This document shows, in pieces, positions 17,874 through 26,708 of a stretch of 64,000 bases of DNA (the first letter of the stretch is position 1; every line of letters starts with the position of its first letter). The stretch spans positions 1 to 64,000 of the forward strand of contig NZ_JAGFPE010000001.1 of the NCBI RefSeq assembly GCF_025962655.1, in the 5' to 3' direction. The position numbers and the translations under genes were made by a program. A model generated the notes under the pieces. It did no database searches and was not told the DNA's origin. It saw nothing but the letters and a program-made list of their open reading frames with translations. This DNA is from Candidatus Symbiopectobacterium sp. NZEC151 (GTDB lineage Bacteria; Pseudomonadota; Gammaproteobacteria; Enterobacterales; Enterobacteriaceae).

Positions 17874-18917
17874 TTATGTAAAGAATTGATAACTTGTCAG
17901 GGAGCAGTACTGCTTACCGGGTTTCAGCCAACAGTCTGGCTGGGGCCAGTCCGGATGATTTGGGCTGTCTGGCAAAAACTCACTTTCTAGCGCCACACCG
18001 GCGTAGTTGTCATACAGATTGCCTCCGCGGGCGGGAGTGCCTGAAAGAAAGTTCCCACTGTAAAGCTGCAAGGCTGGCGCGCTGGTAAAAACGCTCATCA
18101 TCACTTTCTCATCCGCAGACCACAGATTTGCCGCCGGGCACTCGCTGGAGCCGCAGGTGCGATGCAGCAGATAAGCGTGATCGTAGCCGCTGACCGCTTT
18201 CTGATCGTCGTCGCGCAAAAAATCCTGCAATAGCGTCTTGGGCTGGCGGAAATCCAGACCCGTGTGATTCACCAATGCAAGGCCACCCACCGGGATCCCC
18301 TCGCTGTTCACGGGTAAATAATGATCGGCGAACAGTTGTAAACGGTGGTTGCGCACATCGCTGGCATGCCCGTCCAGATTGAAATAGGCGTGGTTGGTCA
18401 GGCATACCGGGCAGGTTTTTTCTGTTAGCGCGGAATACTCAATTTCCAGCGCATTGTGTTCTGTTAACCGATAGCGTGCCTGCGCGGTCAATTGCCCCGG
18501 GTAGCCCTGATCGCCATCGGGCGAGACCAGCAGATAGGTTATTTGCGTGGCATCTTGCTGCACAATGCGCCAGCGACGCGCATGAAACCCGTCGTGCCCA
18601 CCGTGCAACTGGTGTTGACCCTGGTTGGGCGTCAGCGCATAGGTTGCGCCGTTACGCTGTAATTGGGCGTGGTCAATGCGGTTAGCATAGCGCCCGATAG
18701 ACGCACCGAGATAGGCCTGTTGGCGCAGATAATCCGCAGGTGTCGTGCAGCCGAGCAGTACTTCGCGCACTTCTCCCTCCGGCAGAGGGACCTGACAAGA
18801 GAGCCAGGTTGCGCCCCAATCCATCAACACAACGCGCATTCCTGCGCGGTTTTGTAGCGTAGTCAGGGTAAAAGGCTGGCCATCGGGGGCCAATTCAGCA
18901 CTTTTTTCGTTCAGCAT
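17874..18917 (-). CDS. galM: Aldose 1-epimerase (galactose mutarotase)
   Basis: A 347-residue enzyme interconverting alpha- and beta-anomers of galactose and glucose. Family features include the NRIDHAQ region, the catalytic His in LTNHAYFNLDG and a C-terminal Glu in the segment ALESEFLPDSPNHP. E. coli GalM has 346 residues. The start at 18917 follows GAGGAG by 8 bases and lies 19 bases past the galE stop. galT and galK, which separate galE and galM in E. coli, are absent. Confidence 0.95.
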   Translation of the reverse strand: MLNEKSAELAPDGQPFTLTTLQNRAGMRVVLMDWGATWLSCQVPLPEGEVREVLLGCTTPADYLRQQAYLGASIGRYANRIDHAQLQRNGATYALTPNQGQHQLHGGHDGFHARRWRIVQQDATQITYLLVSPDGDQGYPGQLTAQARYRLTEHNALEIEYSALTEKTCPVCLTNHAYFNLDGHASDVRNHRLQLFADHYLPVNSEGIPVGGLALVNHTGLDFRQPKTLLQDFLRDDDQKAVSGYDHAYLLHRTCGSSECPAANLWSADEKVMMSVFTSAPALQLYSGNFLSGTPARGGNLYDNYAGVALESEFLPDSPNHPDWPQPDCWLKPGKQYCSLTSYQFFT

Positions 18918-18936
18918 ACACCTGCTCCTCAGGGTA

Positions 18937-19953
18937 TCAGTCGGGATAGCCATTGGGATGTTTGGATTGCCAGCGCCAGGTATCCTCCGCCATTTGCGCT
19001 AACGTCCGGGTAACGCGCCAATGGAGTTCATTGGCCGCTTTTTCCGGGTCGGCCCAATAGGCAGGAAGATCGCCCTCGCGGCGCGGGGCGAAGTGATAGG
19101 GCAGCGGTTTGCCGCATGCCTGACTAAATGCTTGCACAACGTTTAATACACTGTAGCCGACACCTGCGCCAAGGTTGTAAATGTGTATTCCCGGGCGTTG
19201 ATGCAGGGCTTTCATCGCTGCCACGTGACCCTCGGCCAGATCGACCACATGAATGTAATCTCTGACGCAGGTGCCGTCTTCCGTCGGGTAATCATTACCG
19301 AAGACAGACAGCGATTCACGGCGACCAACGGCGACTTGCGCGATAAAAGGCATCAAATTGTTGGGGATGCCTTGCGGATCTTCGCCCATCTCTCCTGAAG
19401 GATGGGCTCCTACCGGATTGAAATAGCGCAGCAAGGCGATGCTCCACTCCGGATGGGCTTTCTGTAAATCCGTCAGGACCTGCTCCACGATCAACTTGCT
19501 GCGCCCGTAAGGGCTGGCAGGCATACCGGTAGGAAAGCTTTCCTGATACGGGATGCGTGGCTGATCGCCATAGACCGTTGCCGAGGAACTGAAAATCAGG
19601 TTTTTGACACCCGCCTTTTTCATCGCTTTAACCAGCGTCAGGGTGCCATAGATGTTGTTGTCATAGTATTCAACAGGCTTGCTGACGGATTCTGCGACTG
19701 CTTTTAGCGCAGCAAAGTGGATCACGGCATCGATATCTTCAGTGGCGAAAATGCGGTCTAACAAAACGCCATCACGAATGTCGCCTTGATAAAACGTCAC
19801 AGCCTTGCCAGTGAGACGGGTCAGGGTCTCCACCACGCTGGCTTTACTGTTGCACAGATTGTCCAGAATAATCGGTTGATGCCCGGCTTCTAAAAGCTGA
19901 ACACAGGTATGGCTGCCGATGTAACCGCTACCACCTGTCACTAAAACATTCAT
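18937..19953 (-). CDS. galE: UDP-glucose 4-epimerase
   Basis: A 338-residue extended SDR, identical in length to E. coli GalE. It has the NAD-binding motif VTGGSGYIGSH at the N terminus and catalytic YGRSK. It interconverts UDP-glucose and UDP-galactose. The start at 19953 is chosen over an ATG 18 bases upstream because AGG lies 6 bases ahead and the family begins MNVLVTGG. It is coupled to galM only. With galTK missing here, its main role may be supplying UDP-galactose for surface polysaccharides. Confidence 0.96.
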   Translation of the reverse strand: MNVLVTGGSGYIGSHTCVQLLEAGHQPIILDNLCNSKASVVETLTRLTGKAVTFYQGDIRDGVLLDRIFATEDIDAVIHFAALKAVAESVSKPVEYYDNNIYGTLTLVKAMKKAGVKNLIFSSSATVYGDQPRIPYQESFPTGMPASPYGRSKLIVEQVLTDLQKAHPEWSIALLRYFNPVGAHPSGEMGEDPQGIPNNLMPFIAQVAVGRRESLSVFGNDYPTEDGTCVRDYIHVVDLAEGHVAAMKALHQRPGIHIYNLGAGVGYSVLNVVQAFSQACGKPLPYHFAPRREGDLPAYWADPEKAANELHWRVTRTLAQMAEDTWRWQSKHPNGYPD

Positions 19954-20760
19954 AAGAACCTCGATGACCAATGTTGAATAAAACTAGCATAGCCTGTGGG
20001 GTGAAAAGGTGATCTGCAACGAAGAAATTCGCTGAAATTATGAGGTTTTTCATCAATCTTGCCGAGAAGAATAATCCGTTTCACACCTGAAAAATCCATC
20101 AAATATTGACGCGATAAAAGCGTGGTATCGCTATCACTTTGATCCGTCAATAAGAAACCCCGCCTCCTGTGCTGCGGAGGCGGGGAAAAAATACCATATC
20201 TGCTGGGGGAGGGGTACTTGATGATGAGCTAAAAGGGAGATGAGAAATGAAGCAGCGCGCCGAAGCGCGCGTGAAAATGCAAAAGGATCCCTGGTGTAAG
20301 TGAAGGGGATAGCTCCCATAAATATTTTTAGTTTGGTTTTCCCTTCGAATACACAGATTCTACATAAAATATCTGTGTAACGAAGATACACATATTTTTG
20401 ATAAGCTATGACCAGCATGTTAAAACATTTTATTGAGTTTTAAATCGTATATTACCATATTCACTAAGGGGGAGTGCTACTGCTCTGACAGAGTAAACAT
20501 TACTATAATAATTCACTTGTTATCACTTTTGTCAATGAAGAGCGGAATTTTGTTGATTTATTTCAATGGTCATATGTATTAAGTGTAAGGCTATTAGGTG
20601 GTTGTGTTCTCAAAATATGATTTTAAAGCATTTTTATACACTCATTTAATGTTGATTTATTGTAGTAATGTATTTTGTTATGTTTTTTGATATACAGGGT
20701 TTTGAGTGTGCTTTTGCATTATGAATTTTTGTTTCTGCTGCCTTTAAATGAGAGGTGACA
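19954..20760. other. AT-rich 0.8-kb gap with several stem-loops
   Basis: Left of 20155 is the galE promoter region. A very stable hairpin lies at 20158-20185 (CCCCGCCTCC / GGAGGCGGGG). A GCGCGC-CGAA-GCGCGC stem is at 20255-20270, inside a short open frame listed separately. A long imperfect inverted repeat spans about 20344-20384, where TTCGAATACACAGAT pairs with ATCTGTGTAACGAA. From 20400 to 20760 the DNA is strongly AT-rich and should hold the promoter of the first PAS-LuxR gene; nothing specific was identified there. Confidence 0.5.
20247..20303 (+). CDS. Possible 18-residue small ORF
   Basis: An ATG frame encoding MKQRAEARVKMQKDPWCK, seven bases after AAGGGAG, a strong ribosome-binding site. 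It is very basic and includes a GC-rich stem (20255-20270). A weak GGGA/TCCC stem and an AT-rich stretch follow. No homologue is recognised, and the site may be chance; it could also be a leader peptide or part of a small RNA. Confidence 0.25.
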   Translation: MKQRAEARVKMQKDPWCK

Positions 20761-21474
20761 ATGAATAGTAATATGCAGGAAAACATTATCCTACCTAATA
20801 TGCTGATAACGTTACTCGATCAGCATAATGATGCTTATTTTATCAAGGGGATGGATTCTAGGTTTATTTATGCAAATTTATCGGTTGCGAAAAAAGTGGG
20901 CGTGCACTCACCGAGTGATTTAATTGATAAGACAGAAGATAATATTCAGTCACGTTTAACTGAAGATTTGAGTATTGTAAAAGAGTGGCAGTGGCAAGAT
21001 AATTATGTGATTACTTCCAGAAGAAAACTTGTTACATTAGAGGTCAATCCAAAAGCGGTGGATTGTCCTTATATTGTTAGGAAATTCCCCTTTTACAATG
21101 AGAATAACCAGTGCATTGGTGTGTTAACTAATTGTCGGACATTGGAAACATTTTCTCCTAGTGAATTTATTAACGGTCAGCGTCCCGGTTCTTTTCTTTT
21201 AACTAAACCCAATGATTTTTTCACTGAAAATGAATGTGAGATAATATTCTTAAATCTTCAAGGGCGAACGTCAGAAAGCATTGCTAACCGACTTTCATGC
21301 TCGATATCTTTTGTGGAAATTGTTTTGCAAAAAATATACCTCAGAGCAAATGTAACACATTTCGATGATTTTACTGCTTTTTGCCACCATCGCAATTACC
21401 ATAGATATCTTCCGAAGCGGTTTGTTGAAAGCAATAGCATCCTATTTGATGATAATATTAATTCTGTTGTTTGA
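20761..21474 (+). CDS. PAS-domain LuxR-type regulator, copy 1
   Basis: A 237-residue protein with an N-terminal PAS-like sensor (about 10-130: ...IKGMDSRFIYANLSVAKK..., IGVLTNCRTLE) and a C-terminal LuxR/FixJ-type region (about 155-215: FFTENECEIIFLNLQGRTSESIANRL). The recognition-helix segment reads SCSISFVEIVLQKIYLRANV, which departs from the usual SPRTVE pattern kept in the next gene, so DNA binding may be altered. The start is the ATG at 20761 with GAGAGG 5 bases before, rather than an overlapping GTG. It is paralogous to the next gene, 52 bases away; the pair sits in an AT-rich insertion between galE and modF. Confidence 0.8.
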   Translation: MNSNMQENIILPNMLITLLDQHNDAYFIKGMDSRFIYANLSVAKKVGVHSPSDLIDKTEDNIQSRLTEDLSIVKEWQWQDNYVITSRRKLVTLEVNPKAVDCPYIVRKFPFYNENNQCIGVLTNCRTLETFSPSEFINGQRPGSFLLTKPNDFFTENECEIIFLNLQGRTSESIANRLSCSISFVEIVLQKIYLRANVTHFDDFTAFCHHRNYHRYLPKRFVESNSILFDDNINSVV

Positions 21475-21526
21475 TTTTTATTTGAGTAAATATTGACGAA
21501 TTTATCAGTTTAAAAGGAGGTGTTTT

Positions 21527-22243
21527 ATGAGTGATGATATTCACGATGACGATTATCTTCCACGAGTATTGGTAAATGTGTTGGACCAGCATCATGACCC
21601 CTATTGTATTAAGGGGTTAGACTCTAGATATATTTACGCCAATCTTTCATTGGCAAAACTTATAGGAGTTAGAACACCAAATGATTTCTTACACAAAACT
21701 GAGTTTGAGTTTAATTCGAGGTTGACAGAAAATGAAGATGTAGTAAAAGAATGGCAATATCAAGATAAATTAGTGAGTGACTCTAAAAATACATTAAGTA
21801 CTTTAGAGGTTCATCCAGATGCTGTTGATTATCCCTATATTGTTAGAAAAATACCCTTTTATGATAAAAATAATCAATGTGTCGGTATAGTGACCTATGG
21901 TAAGACGCTACAAACCTTCACTCCCAATGATTTTGTCAACGGACGATGCCCCGGATCTTTATTACTCAATCGGCCAGATGGTTTTTTTACGGAAAAAGAG
22001 TGTGAAATTATTTTCTTAAAACTGCAAGGCCGAACCTGTAAAGCTATAGGCGATATATTATTCCTTTCACCTCGTACCATTGAAAGTGCCCTGCAAAGAC
22101 TTTACACCAAAGTCGGTGTATCTCATTTTGATGATTTTGCTGAGTTTTGTCACAACAAAAATTACCATCGTTACCTTCCGCGGCGATTTCTTGAATGCAA
22201 ACGTGCGATGTTTGAAAATAATTACGATTTGGACGAGTGGTGA
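21527..22243 (+). CDS. PAS-domain LuxR-type regulator, copy 2
   Basis: A 238-residue paralogue of the preceding gene, with the same order: PAS-like sensor (about 10-130) and LuxR-type helix-turn-helix (about 155-215). Its HTH is canonical: FFTEKECEIIFLKLQGRTCKAIGDILFLSPRTIES, followed by ALQRLYTKVGVSHFDDF. The two share long blocks, for example the C-terminal NYHRYLPRRF. GGAGG precedes the ATG by 6 bases. The ligand and targets are unknown. A bidirectional terminator separates it from modF. Confidence 0.83.
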   Translation: MSDDIHDDDYLPRVLVNVLDQHHDPYCIKGLDSRYIYANLSLAKLIGVRTPNDFLHKTEFEFNSRLTENEDVVKEWQYQDKLVSDSKNTLSTLEVHPDAVDYPYIVRKIPFYDKNNQCVGIVTYGKTLQTFTPNDFVNGRCPGSLLLNRPDGFFTEKECEIIFLKLQGRTCKAIGDILFLSPRTIESALQRLYTKVGVSHFDDFAEFCHNKNYHRYLPRRFLECKRAMFENNYDLDEW

Positions 22244-22276
22244 TGTGTCTTATAACTTACGCTCATTCAGCCGTTA

Positions 22277-22314
22277 AAATAACAAAGGCCGCTCAGCGGC
22301 CTTTGTTATTTATT
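22277..22314. terminator. Bidirectional terminator between PAS-LuxR copy 2 and modF
   Basis: The near-perfect stem AACAAAGGCCGC / GCGGCCTTTGTT (22281-22307) is flanked by AAAATAAC on the left and GTTATTTATTT on the right, so both strands get a U-rich tail. It lies between converging genes. Confidence 0.88.
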
Positions 22315-23791
22315 TCGGGTTACCCGCCAGCGTTTCAAACTGATATCCGTAAATATCACCTTGTGCCACAAAGGTGAGGCGGTTTGTGATGCATTCCGGT
22401 GCGTCTTCTGCGTGGTGGGAAACAAACAGCAACTGCGTTTCGCCTTCGCCGATCAACACATCCAGCCAGCGCCGCACCAACTGCCGGTTGAGCGGATCTA
22501 ACCCTTGTAACGGTTCGTCAAGAATCAACAGTGCCGGGTGTTTCACCAGCGCGCGCGCAATCAGTACCAGACGCTGCTGCCCCCATGACAATGCGTGGAA
22601 CGGGGAGTCCGCTTGTGCTGCCAGCCCCAGCAGTTCGAGCCATTGCTGCGTTAAGAAACGCTGACGATCGGACACGGCCTGATAGATGCCAATCGAATCA
22701 AAAAAGCCTGAGGTAATAACATGGCGCACACTGCTGCTGACGCGATATTCCAAATGCAGGCTGCTGCTGACGTAACCGATATGCCGCTTGATATCCCAAA
22801 TGGTTTCGCCACTGCCGCGACGGCGACCAAACAGCGTTAAATCGTTACTGTATCCCTGCGGGTGATCGCCAGTAATCAGGCTCAGCAATGTTGATTTCCC
22901 GGCACCGTTCGGGCCGACAATTTGCCAGTGCTGACCGGGTAACACTTCCCAATCAAGGTGATGCAGAATGGGGCTGTCGTTATATTGCACCACACCATCT
23001 CGCAATTGAATACGTGCCTGATCGGCTGGCAGTGTCGGCGTATGTAGTGGGTCTTCCGGGGCTGGTAATGCTGTGCCGGCAAGCGTTTCGCTAAACGCAA
23101 GCTGGGCGATCAAGGCATCGGCCAGTACCGCTTCACGTGTGCCAGTGCGTGTCAGGGTGCAGTCAGCCAGAATGCCAACATGATCAATAAATTCAGGAAT
23201 ATCATCGAAGCGGTTAACGATGATCGCCAGCGTGTAGCCGCGCTGTGCCAACTCAGCCAGATGTTCTGCCAACTGTGCGCGGGAAGCCACATCAAGGCCA
23301 TCGAAGGGCTCGTCCAGAATCAGCAGATCGGGCTTTGGCATCAACGCCTGGCACAGCATGACCTTGCGTGTTTCACCGGTAGACAGGTATTTGAAACGGC
23401 GCGAGAGCAGGGGAGTGATGCCGAACAGAGCGGCCAGCGTGGCACAACGGCCAGGATCGTGAATCTCATCCTGAATCACTTCAGCGGTAGTCCGTCCGGT
23501 ATCGTCTTCATCAGCGCTGAGCATATCGGTATTGTTGCGCTGCCACTCTTGCGTGACCAGTTGTTGCAACTGTTCGAAGGACAGACGAACAACGCGAGGA
23601 AAATCGCCGTGTTGCGACCCCTCCAGCAACGGGAGTTCACCCGATAATGCGCGCGCCAGCGCAGATTTTCCGCTGCCATTGGCGCCCACAAAGGCCCACT
23701 GCGATTTTCCTTCCAGCGTCAGGGCATCAAGGCGCAAAACGCGTGTGTCATTTATGCGAAAAACACCTTGCAAAATTTGCAACGACGACAT
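22310..23791 (-). CDS. modF: Molybdenum-associated ABC ATPase ModF
   Basis: A 493-residue soluble protein with two ABC ATPase domains in tandem, matching E. coli ModF (490 aa). Walker A motifs are GANGSGKSALAR (N half) and GPNGAGKSTLLSL (C half); signature and Walker B segments are LSTGETRKVMLCQALM...LLILDEPFDGLD and LSWGQQRLVLIARALV...LLILDEPLQGLD. No membrane domain is present, so it is not itself a transporter. It follows modE on the same strand with 101 bases between, as in E. coli. Its function is poorly defined but it is regarded as part of molybdate homeostasis. Confidence 0.95.
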   Translation of the reverse strand: MSSLQILQGVFRINDTRVLRLDALTLEGKSQWAFVGANGSGKSALARALSGELPLLEGSQHGDFPRVVRLSFEQLQQLVTQEWQRNNTDMLSADEDDTGRTTAEVIQDEIHDPGRCATLAALFGITPLLSRRFKYLSTGETRKVMLCQALMPKPDLLILDEPFDGLDVASRAQLAEHLAELAQRGYTLAIIVNRFDDIPEFIDHVGILADCTLTRTGTREAVLADALIAQLAFSETLAGTALPAPEDPLHTPTLPADQARIQLRDGVVQYNDSPILHHLDWEVLPGQHWQIVGPNGAGKSTLLSLITGDHPQGYSNDLTLFGRRRGSGETIWDIKRHIGYVSSSLHLEYRVSSSVRHVITSGFFDSIGIYQAVSDRQRFLTQQWLELLGLAAQADSPFHALSWGQQRLVLIARALVKHPALLILDEPLQGLDPLNRQLVRRWLDVLIGEGETQLLFVSHHAEDAPECITNRLTFVAQGDIYGYQFETLAGNPK

Positions 23792-23892
23792 TCTTTATCT
23801 CTTTTTTAGCAAGTAATACACTCAGAAATAAAGGGCATTGCCGCCATTGTCAAGCCGTACCTAGGGTGATGTCTGTCGCGCGCGTTCAGGGA

Positions 23893-24684
23893 TCAGCACA
23901 AGGTAGCGACAATCGCACGATCGGCATTAAAGCAGGCTGTCACCGCCATTCCCACGCGCAGTTTTTGCTGTGCAACTTGCTCGTTTGGCACCGTGGCGCA
24001 CAGCGTCTCGCCGCTTGCCAGCGCGATCAGCACTTCACTGCTCTCTTGTCCCGCTTCCAGAGATGATACTGTGCCAGTCAGTTCGTTATCGGATTTAGGC
24101 CGGGCTGCTGCGGCATCGTATACCGCAATCCAGGGCGCTTTAATCAATACCAGCACTTCTTTGCCTTCATTAAGCCCCAATCGCTCGGCGCTCTGTTGGG
24201 TCAGCAATACGTTCACCGCTGTTTTCCCATCGGCCAGCAGTACACTCAGGTGCTGTTGAACCGTATCCCGGCTGCGGGCTTGCACCGTGCCAAAGAACTG
24301 ATTGCGGGCGCTGGTTTGCAGTGAAAAACGCGCGATGGCGGCCAGCAGGCTGTCCAGCGGCAAATTATCATCTTGCAGAACGTCAAAGGCCTTTTGCTGT
24401 ATTTGTGCCAGCAAATCATAGAGCTGAATCAATCGTTCGCCATAGCGCGTCAGCGTGGCCCCGCCGCCGCCTTTGCCGCCGGTCATGCGTTCTACAATGG
24501 TCTGCTCTGCCAGTTGATTCATTTCGTTAATGGCATCCCAGGCGCTTTTGTAGCTGATGCCTGCGAGTTTGGCACCTTGGCTGATTGAACCGGTGTGACG
24601 AATCTGTTTGATCAGCTCAATGCGTCGTGGATCGGCAAAAAGACGTTGTTGTAATTTGAGTGTCAGAAGGATTTCAGCTTGCAT
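23893..24684 (-). CDS. modE: Molybdate-responsive regulator ModE
   Basis: A 263-residue regulator with an N-terminal winged helix-turn-helix (about 1-110: SGSISQGAKLAGISYKSAWDAINEMN-like) and two C-terminal molbindin domains that bind molybdate. The start is the ATG at 24684, giving MQAEILLTLKLQQRLF as in E. coli, rather than a GTG two codons earlier. In E. coli, molybdate-loaded ModE represses modABC. A matching operator is present before modA at 25184. Confidence 0.96.
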   Translation of the reverse strand: MQAEILLTLKLQQRLFADPRRIELIKQIRHTGSISQGAKLAGISYKSAWDAINEMNQLAEQTIVERMTGGKGGGGATLTRYGERLIQLYDLLAQIQQKAFDVLQDDNLPLDSLLAAIARFSLQTSARNQFFGTVQARSRDTVQQHLSVLLADGKTAVNVLLTQQSAERLGLNEGKEVLVLIKAPWIAVYDAAAARPKSDNELTGTVSSLEAGQESSEVLIALASGETLCATVPNEQVAQQKLRVGMAVTACFNADRAIVATLC

Positions 24685-24776
24685 GGTCACGGTCCAGGGA
24701 GATTAAAAAAGACAAAAACGAGCGTGTATTACGCTCGGAGCAGCGCTATTGTCGCGCGTTTGGGCGGTGTGGGCAA

Positions 24777-24795
24777 ACCGCACAAATGGTCGCAT
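24777..24795 (+). promoter_or_regulatory. Possible MarA/SoxS/Rob box upstream of acrZ
   Basis: ACCGCACAAATGGTCGCAT fits the 19-base marbox consensus at all but two positions, both in the 3' AAAY part. E. coli acrZ is controlled by MarA, SoxS and Rob, so the placement about 130 bases upstream of acrZ makes sense. The promoter itself was not pinned down. Confidence 0.4.
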
Positions 24796-24921
24796 TAATT
24801 CTTACAGTTACGGTACACTATTCATCATCACCCGTAATGATTTTTCGTTGCGGTACGTTGAGATTCGCGATGAATGTCGCGCGCATTAATCAGCGCACCG
24901 TTGCCGATAAGTGAGGTAAGC

Positions 24922-25071
24922 ATGTTGGAATTGCTCAAAAGCCTGCTGTTTGCAGTGGCCATGGTGCCCGTGATGATGGCGATCATCCTCGGCGCTATCT
25001 ACGGTTTAGGCGAAGTGTTTAACGTCTTTTCCCGCATTGGCCATGCCGATGAAAGCAGTGTAAGAAAGTAA
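24922..25071 (+). CDS. acrZ: AcrAB-TolC-associated small membrane protein AcrZ
   Basis: A 49-residue single-span inner-membrane protein starting [20 protein letters not shown], near-identical in layout to E. coli AcrZ (YbhT). AcrZ binds the membrane domain of the AcrB pump and tunes export of some drugs. The ATG at 24922 has GAGG 6 bases upstream; a longer frame starting at 24874 has no ribosome site. As in E. coli it lies between modE and modABC, and its own terminator follows at once. Confidence 0.95.
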   Translation: MLELLKSLLFAVAMVPVMMAIILGAIYGLGEVFNVFSRIGHADESSVRK

Positions 25072-25096
25072 CCCCACTAGGTTTTCATTTCTTCTG

Positions 25097-25130
25097 ATGC
25101 CCGGTCAAACAGACCGGGCATTATTTTTTT
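25097..25130 (+). terminator. Intrinsic terminator of acrZ
   Basis: The 10-base arms ATGCCCGGTC / GACCGGGCAT around loop AAACA are followed by TATTTTTTT. Confidence 0.95.
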
Positions 25131-25183
25131 GTATGTACTCTCTTCGGATTATGCGAGCAAAAGCGCATGACATTGCGGGGTTT

Positions 25184-25211
25184 ATCGTTATATTATTCCG
25201 AATACAACGAT
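25184..25211 (+). promoter_or_regulatory. ModE operator of modABC
   Basis: ATCGTTATATT (25184-25194), six bases, then AATACAACGAT (25201-25211) matches the ModE palindrome. It lies 34 bases before the modA start, where molybdate-loaded ModE would block the promoter. Confidence 0.88.
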
Positions 25212-25245
25212 AACGTCCTGATGTAATTACTCTTGGGAGAGACCG

Positions 25246-26022
25246 ATGAAACAGCAATGGATGAAATGGGGTGTCGCATTAACCCTGAGCGCAACATTGG
25301 CGATGCCTGCCTTTGCGGCAGAACAAAAAGTCACCGTGTTTGCCGCCGCTTCGCTGACCAATGCGTTGCAGGAAATTGCCGCACAATACAAAAAAGAGAA
25401 AAACGTCGATATCGTTTCCTCTTTTGCGTCCTCTTCAACACTGGCTCGCCAGATTGAACAAGGCGCGCCTGCGGATCTGTTTATTTCTGCCGACCAGCAG
25501 TGGATGGATTACGCTCAGGATAAAAAACTGACGGATACTGCGACCCGCTATACCCTGCTGGGCAACGCGCTGGTGGTGATTGCACCGAAAACCAACGATG
25601 TGAAGCATTTTGCCATCACGGATAAAACCGACTGGAAGAGCCTGTTGAAAGGGGGCCATCTGGCGGTTGGCGATCCGGACCATGTACCTGCCGGGATCTA
25701 TGCCAAAGAAGCGCTGCAAAATCTGAAAGCCTGGGATGAACTCTCTCCGGTAATGGCGCGCGCCAACGATGTGCGCTCCGCCATGGCGCTGGTAGAACGT
25801 GAAGAAGCCCCTCTGGGCATCGTGTATGGCTCTGACGCGGTTGCCAGCAACAAAGTCAAAGTGGTCAGTATTTTCCCGAAAGAAAGCCACAAGCCGGTCG
25901 AATATCCGATGGCTATCATCAAAGATCATAACAACGCAACGGTGACCGGTTTCTACGAGTATCTGAAAACGCCTGCCGCTACGGATGTGTTCAAACGCTA
26001 CGGTTTCTCGCCGCGCGGATGA
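25246..26022 (+). CDS. modA: Molybdate ABC transporter periplasmic binding protein
   Basis: A 258-residue secreted protein. The signal peptide ends AMPAFA-A at about residue 24. The mature part begins EQKVTVFAAASLTNALQEIA, with the Ser of AASL and the Ser of SFASSSTLARQI expected to contact molybdate. It captures molybdate in the periplasm for ModBC. GGGAGA precedes the ATG. A ModE operator lies just upstream. Its stop overlaps modB. Confidence 0.97.
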   Translation: MKQQWMKWGVALTLSATLAMPAFAAEQKVTVFAAASLTNALQEIAAQYKKEKNVDIVSSFASSSTLARQIEQGAPADLFISADQQWMDYAQDKKLTDTATRYTLLGNALVVIAPKTNDVKHFAITDKTDWKSLLKGGHLAVGDPDHVPAGIYAKEALQNLKAWDELSPVMARANDVRSAMALVEREEAPLGIVYGSDAVASNKVKVVSIFPKESHKPVEYPMAIIKDHNNATVTGFYEYLKTPAATDVFKRYGFSPRG

Positions 26023-26708
26023 TGCTCACGGATTACGAATGGCAAGCCATTGAACTGAGTCTTAAAGTTTCCATCACCGCTGTAATATTCAGCCTGCCGC
26101 TAGGGATCCTGGCGGCATGGGTGTTGGTACGCTGCCGTTTTCCCGGTAAATCGCTGTTGGACAGCATTATCCATTTGCCGCTGGTGTTGCCACCGGTGGT
26201 GATTGGCTATTTGTTGCTGATTGGGATGGGCAGAAAGGGCATTATCGGCCAATGGCTTTATGAATGGTTCGGCCTCAGCTTCAGTTTCAGCTGGCGCGGT
26301 GCCGCGCTGGCCTCCGCAGTGATCGCATTTCCCCTGATGGTGCGCGCAATTCGTCTGGCGCTGGAAGCGGTGGACACACGGCTGGAACTGGCTGCCCGAA
26401 CGCTGGGTGCCAATCCCTGGCGTGTTTTCCTGACTATCACGTTACCACTTTCATTTCCCGGCATTGTGGCAGGCACGGTATTGGCGTTTGCCCGTTCGCT
26501 GGGTGAGTTTGGTGCAACCATTACGTTTGTGTCCAATATTCCGGGGGAAACACGCACTATCCCGTCGGCAATGTACACATTGATTCAAACACCCGGTGCA
26601 GAAGCCGATGCGGCGCGCCTGTGTGTGATAGCCATTCTGCTCTCAATGGCGTCGTTGCTGCTCTCTGAGTGGTTAACCCGCTGGGGCCGTAAACGGTTGG
26701 GGGTGTAA
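26022..26708 (+). CDS. modB: Molybdate ABC transporter permease
   Basis: A 228-residue inner-membrane permease with about five membrane segments and the EAA cytoplasmic loop ([22 protein letters not shown] split around residue 130) that contacts ModC. It is close to E. coli ModB over its length. Two adjacent ATGs (26019 and 26022) are possible; the second matches the family start M-LTD. It overlaps the modA stop and touches modC (TAATG), so translation of modABC is coupled. Confidence 0.96.
   Translation: MLTDYEWQAIELSLKVSITAVIFSLPLGILAAWVLVRCRFPGKSLLDSIIHLPLVLPPVVIGYLLLIGMGRKGIIGQWLYEWFGLSFSFSWRGAALASAVIAFPLMVRAIRLALEAVDTRLELAARTLGANPWRVFLTITLPLSFPGIVAGTVLAFARSLGEFGATITFVSNIPGETRTIPSAMYTLIQTPGAEADAARLCVIAILLSMASLLLSEWLTRWGRKRLGV

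Noticed and set aside
20134-20418. Leftward 94-codon frame ending at a strong hairpin, considered as an amino-acid operon leader
   Set aside because: No run of regulatory codons, no biosynthetic operon after it and only a weak U-tract.
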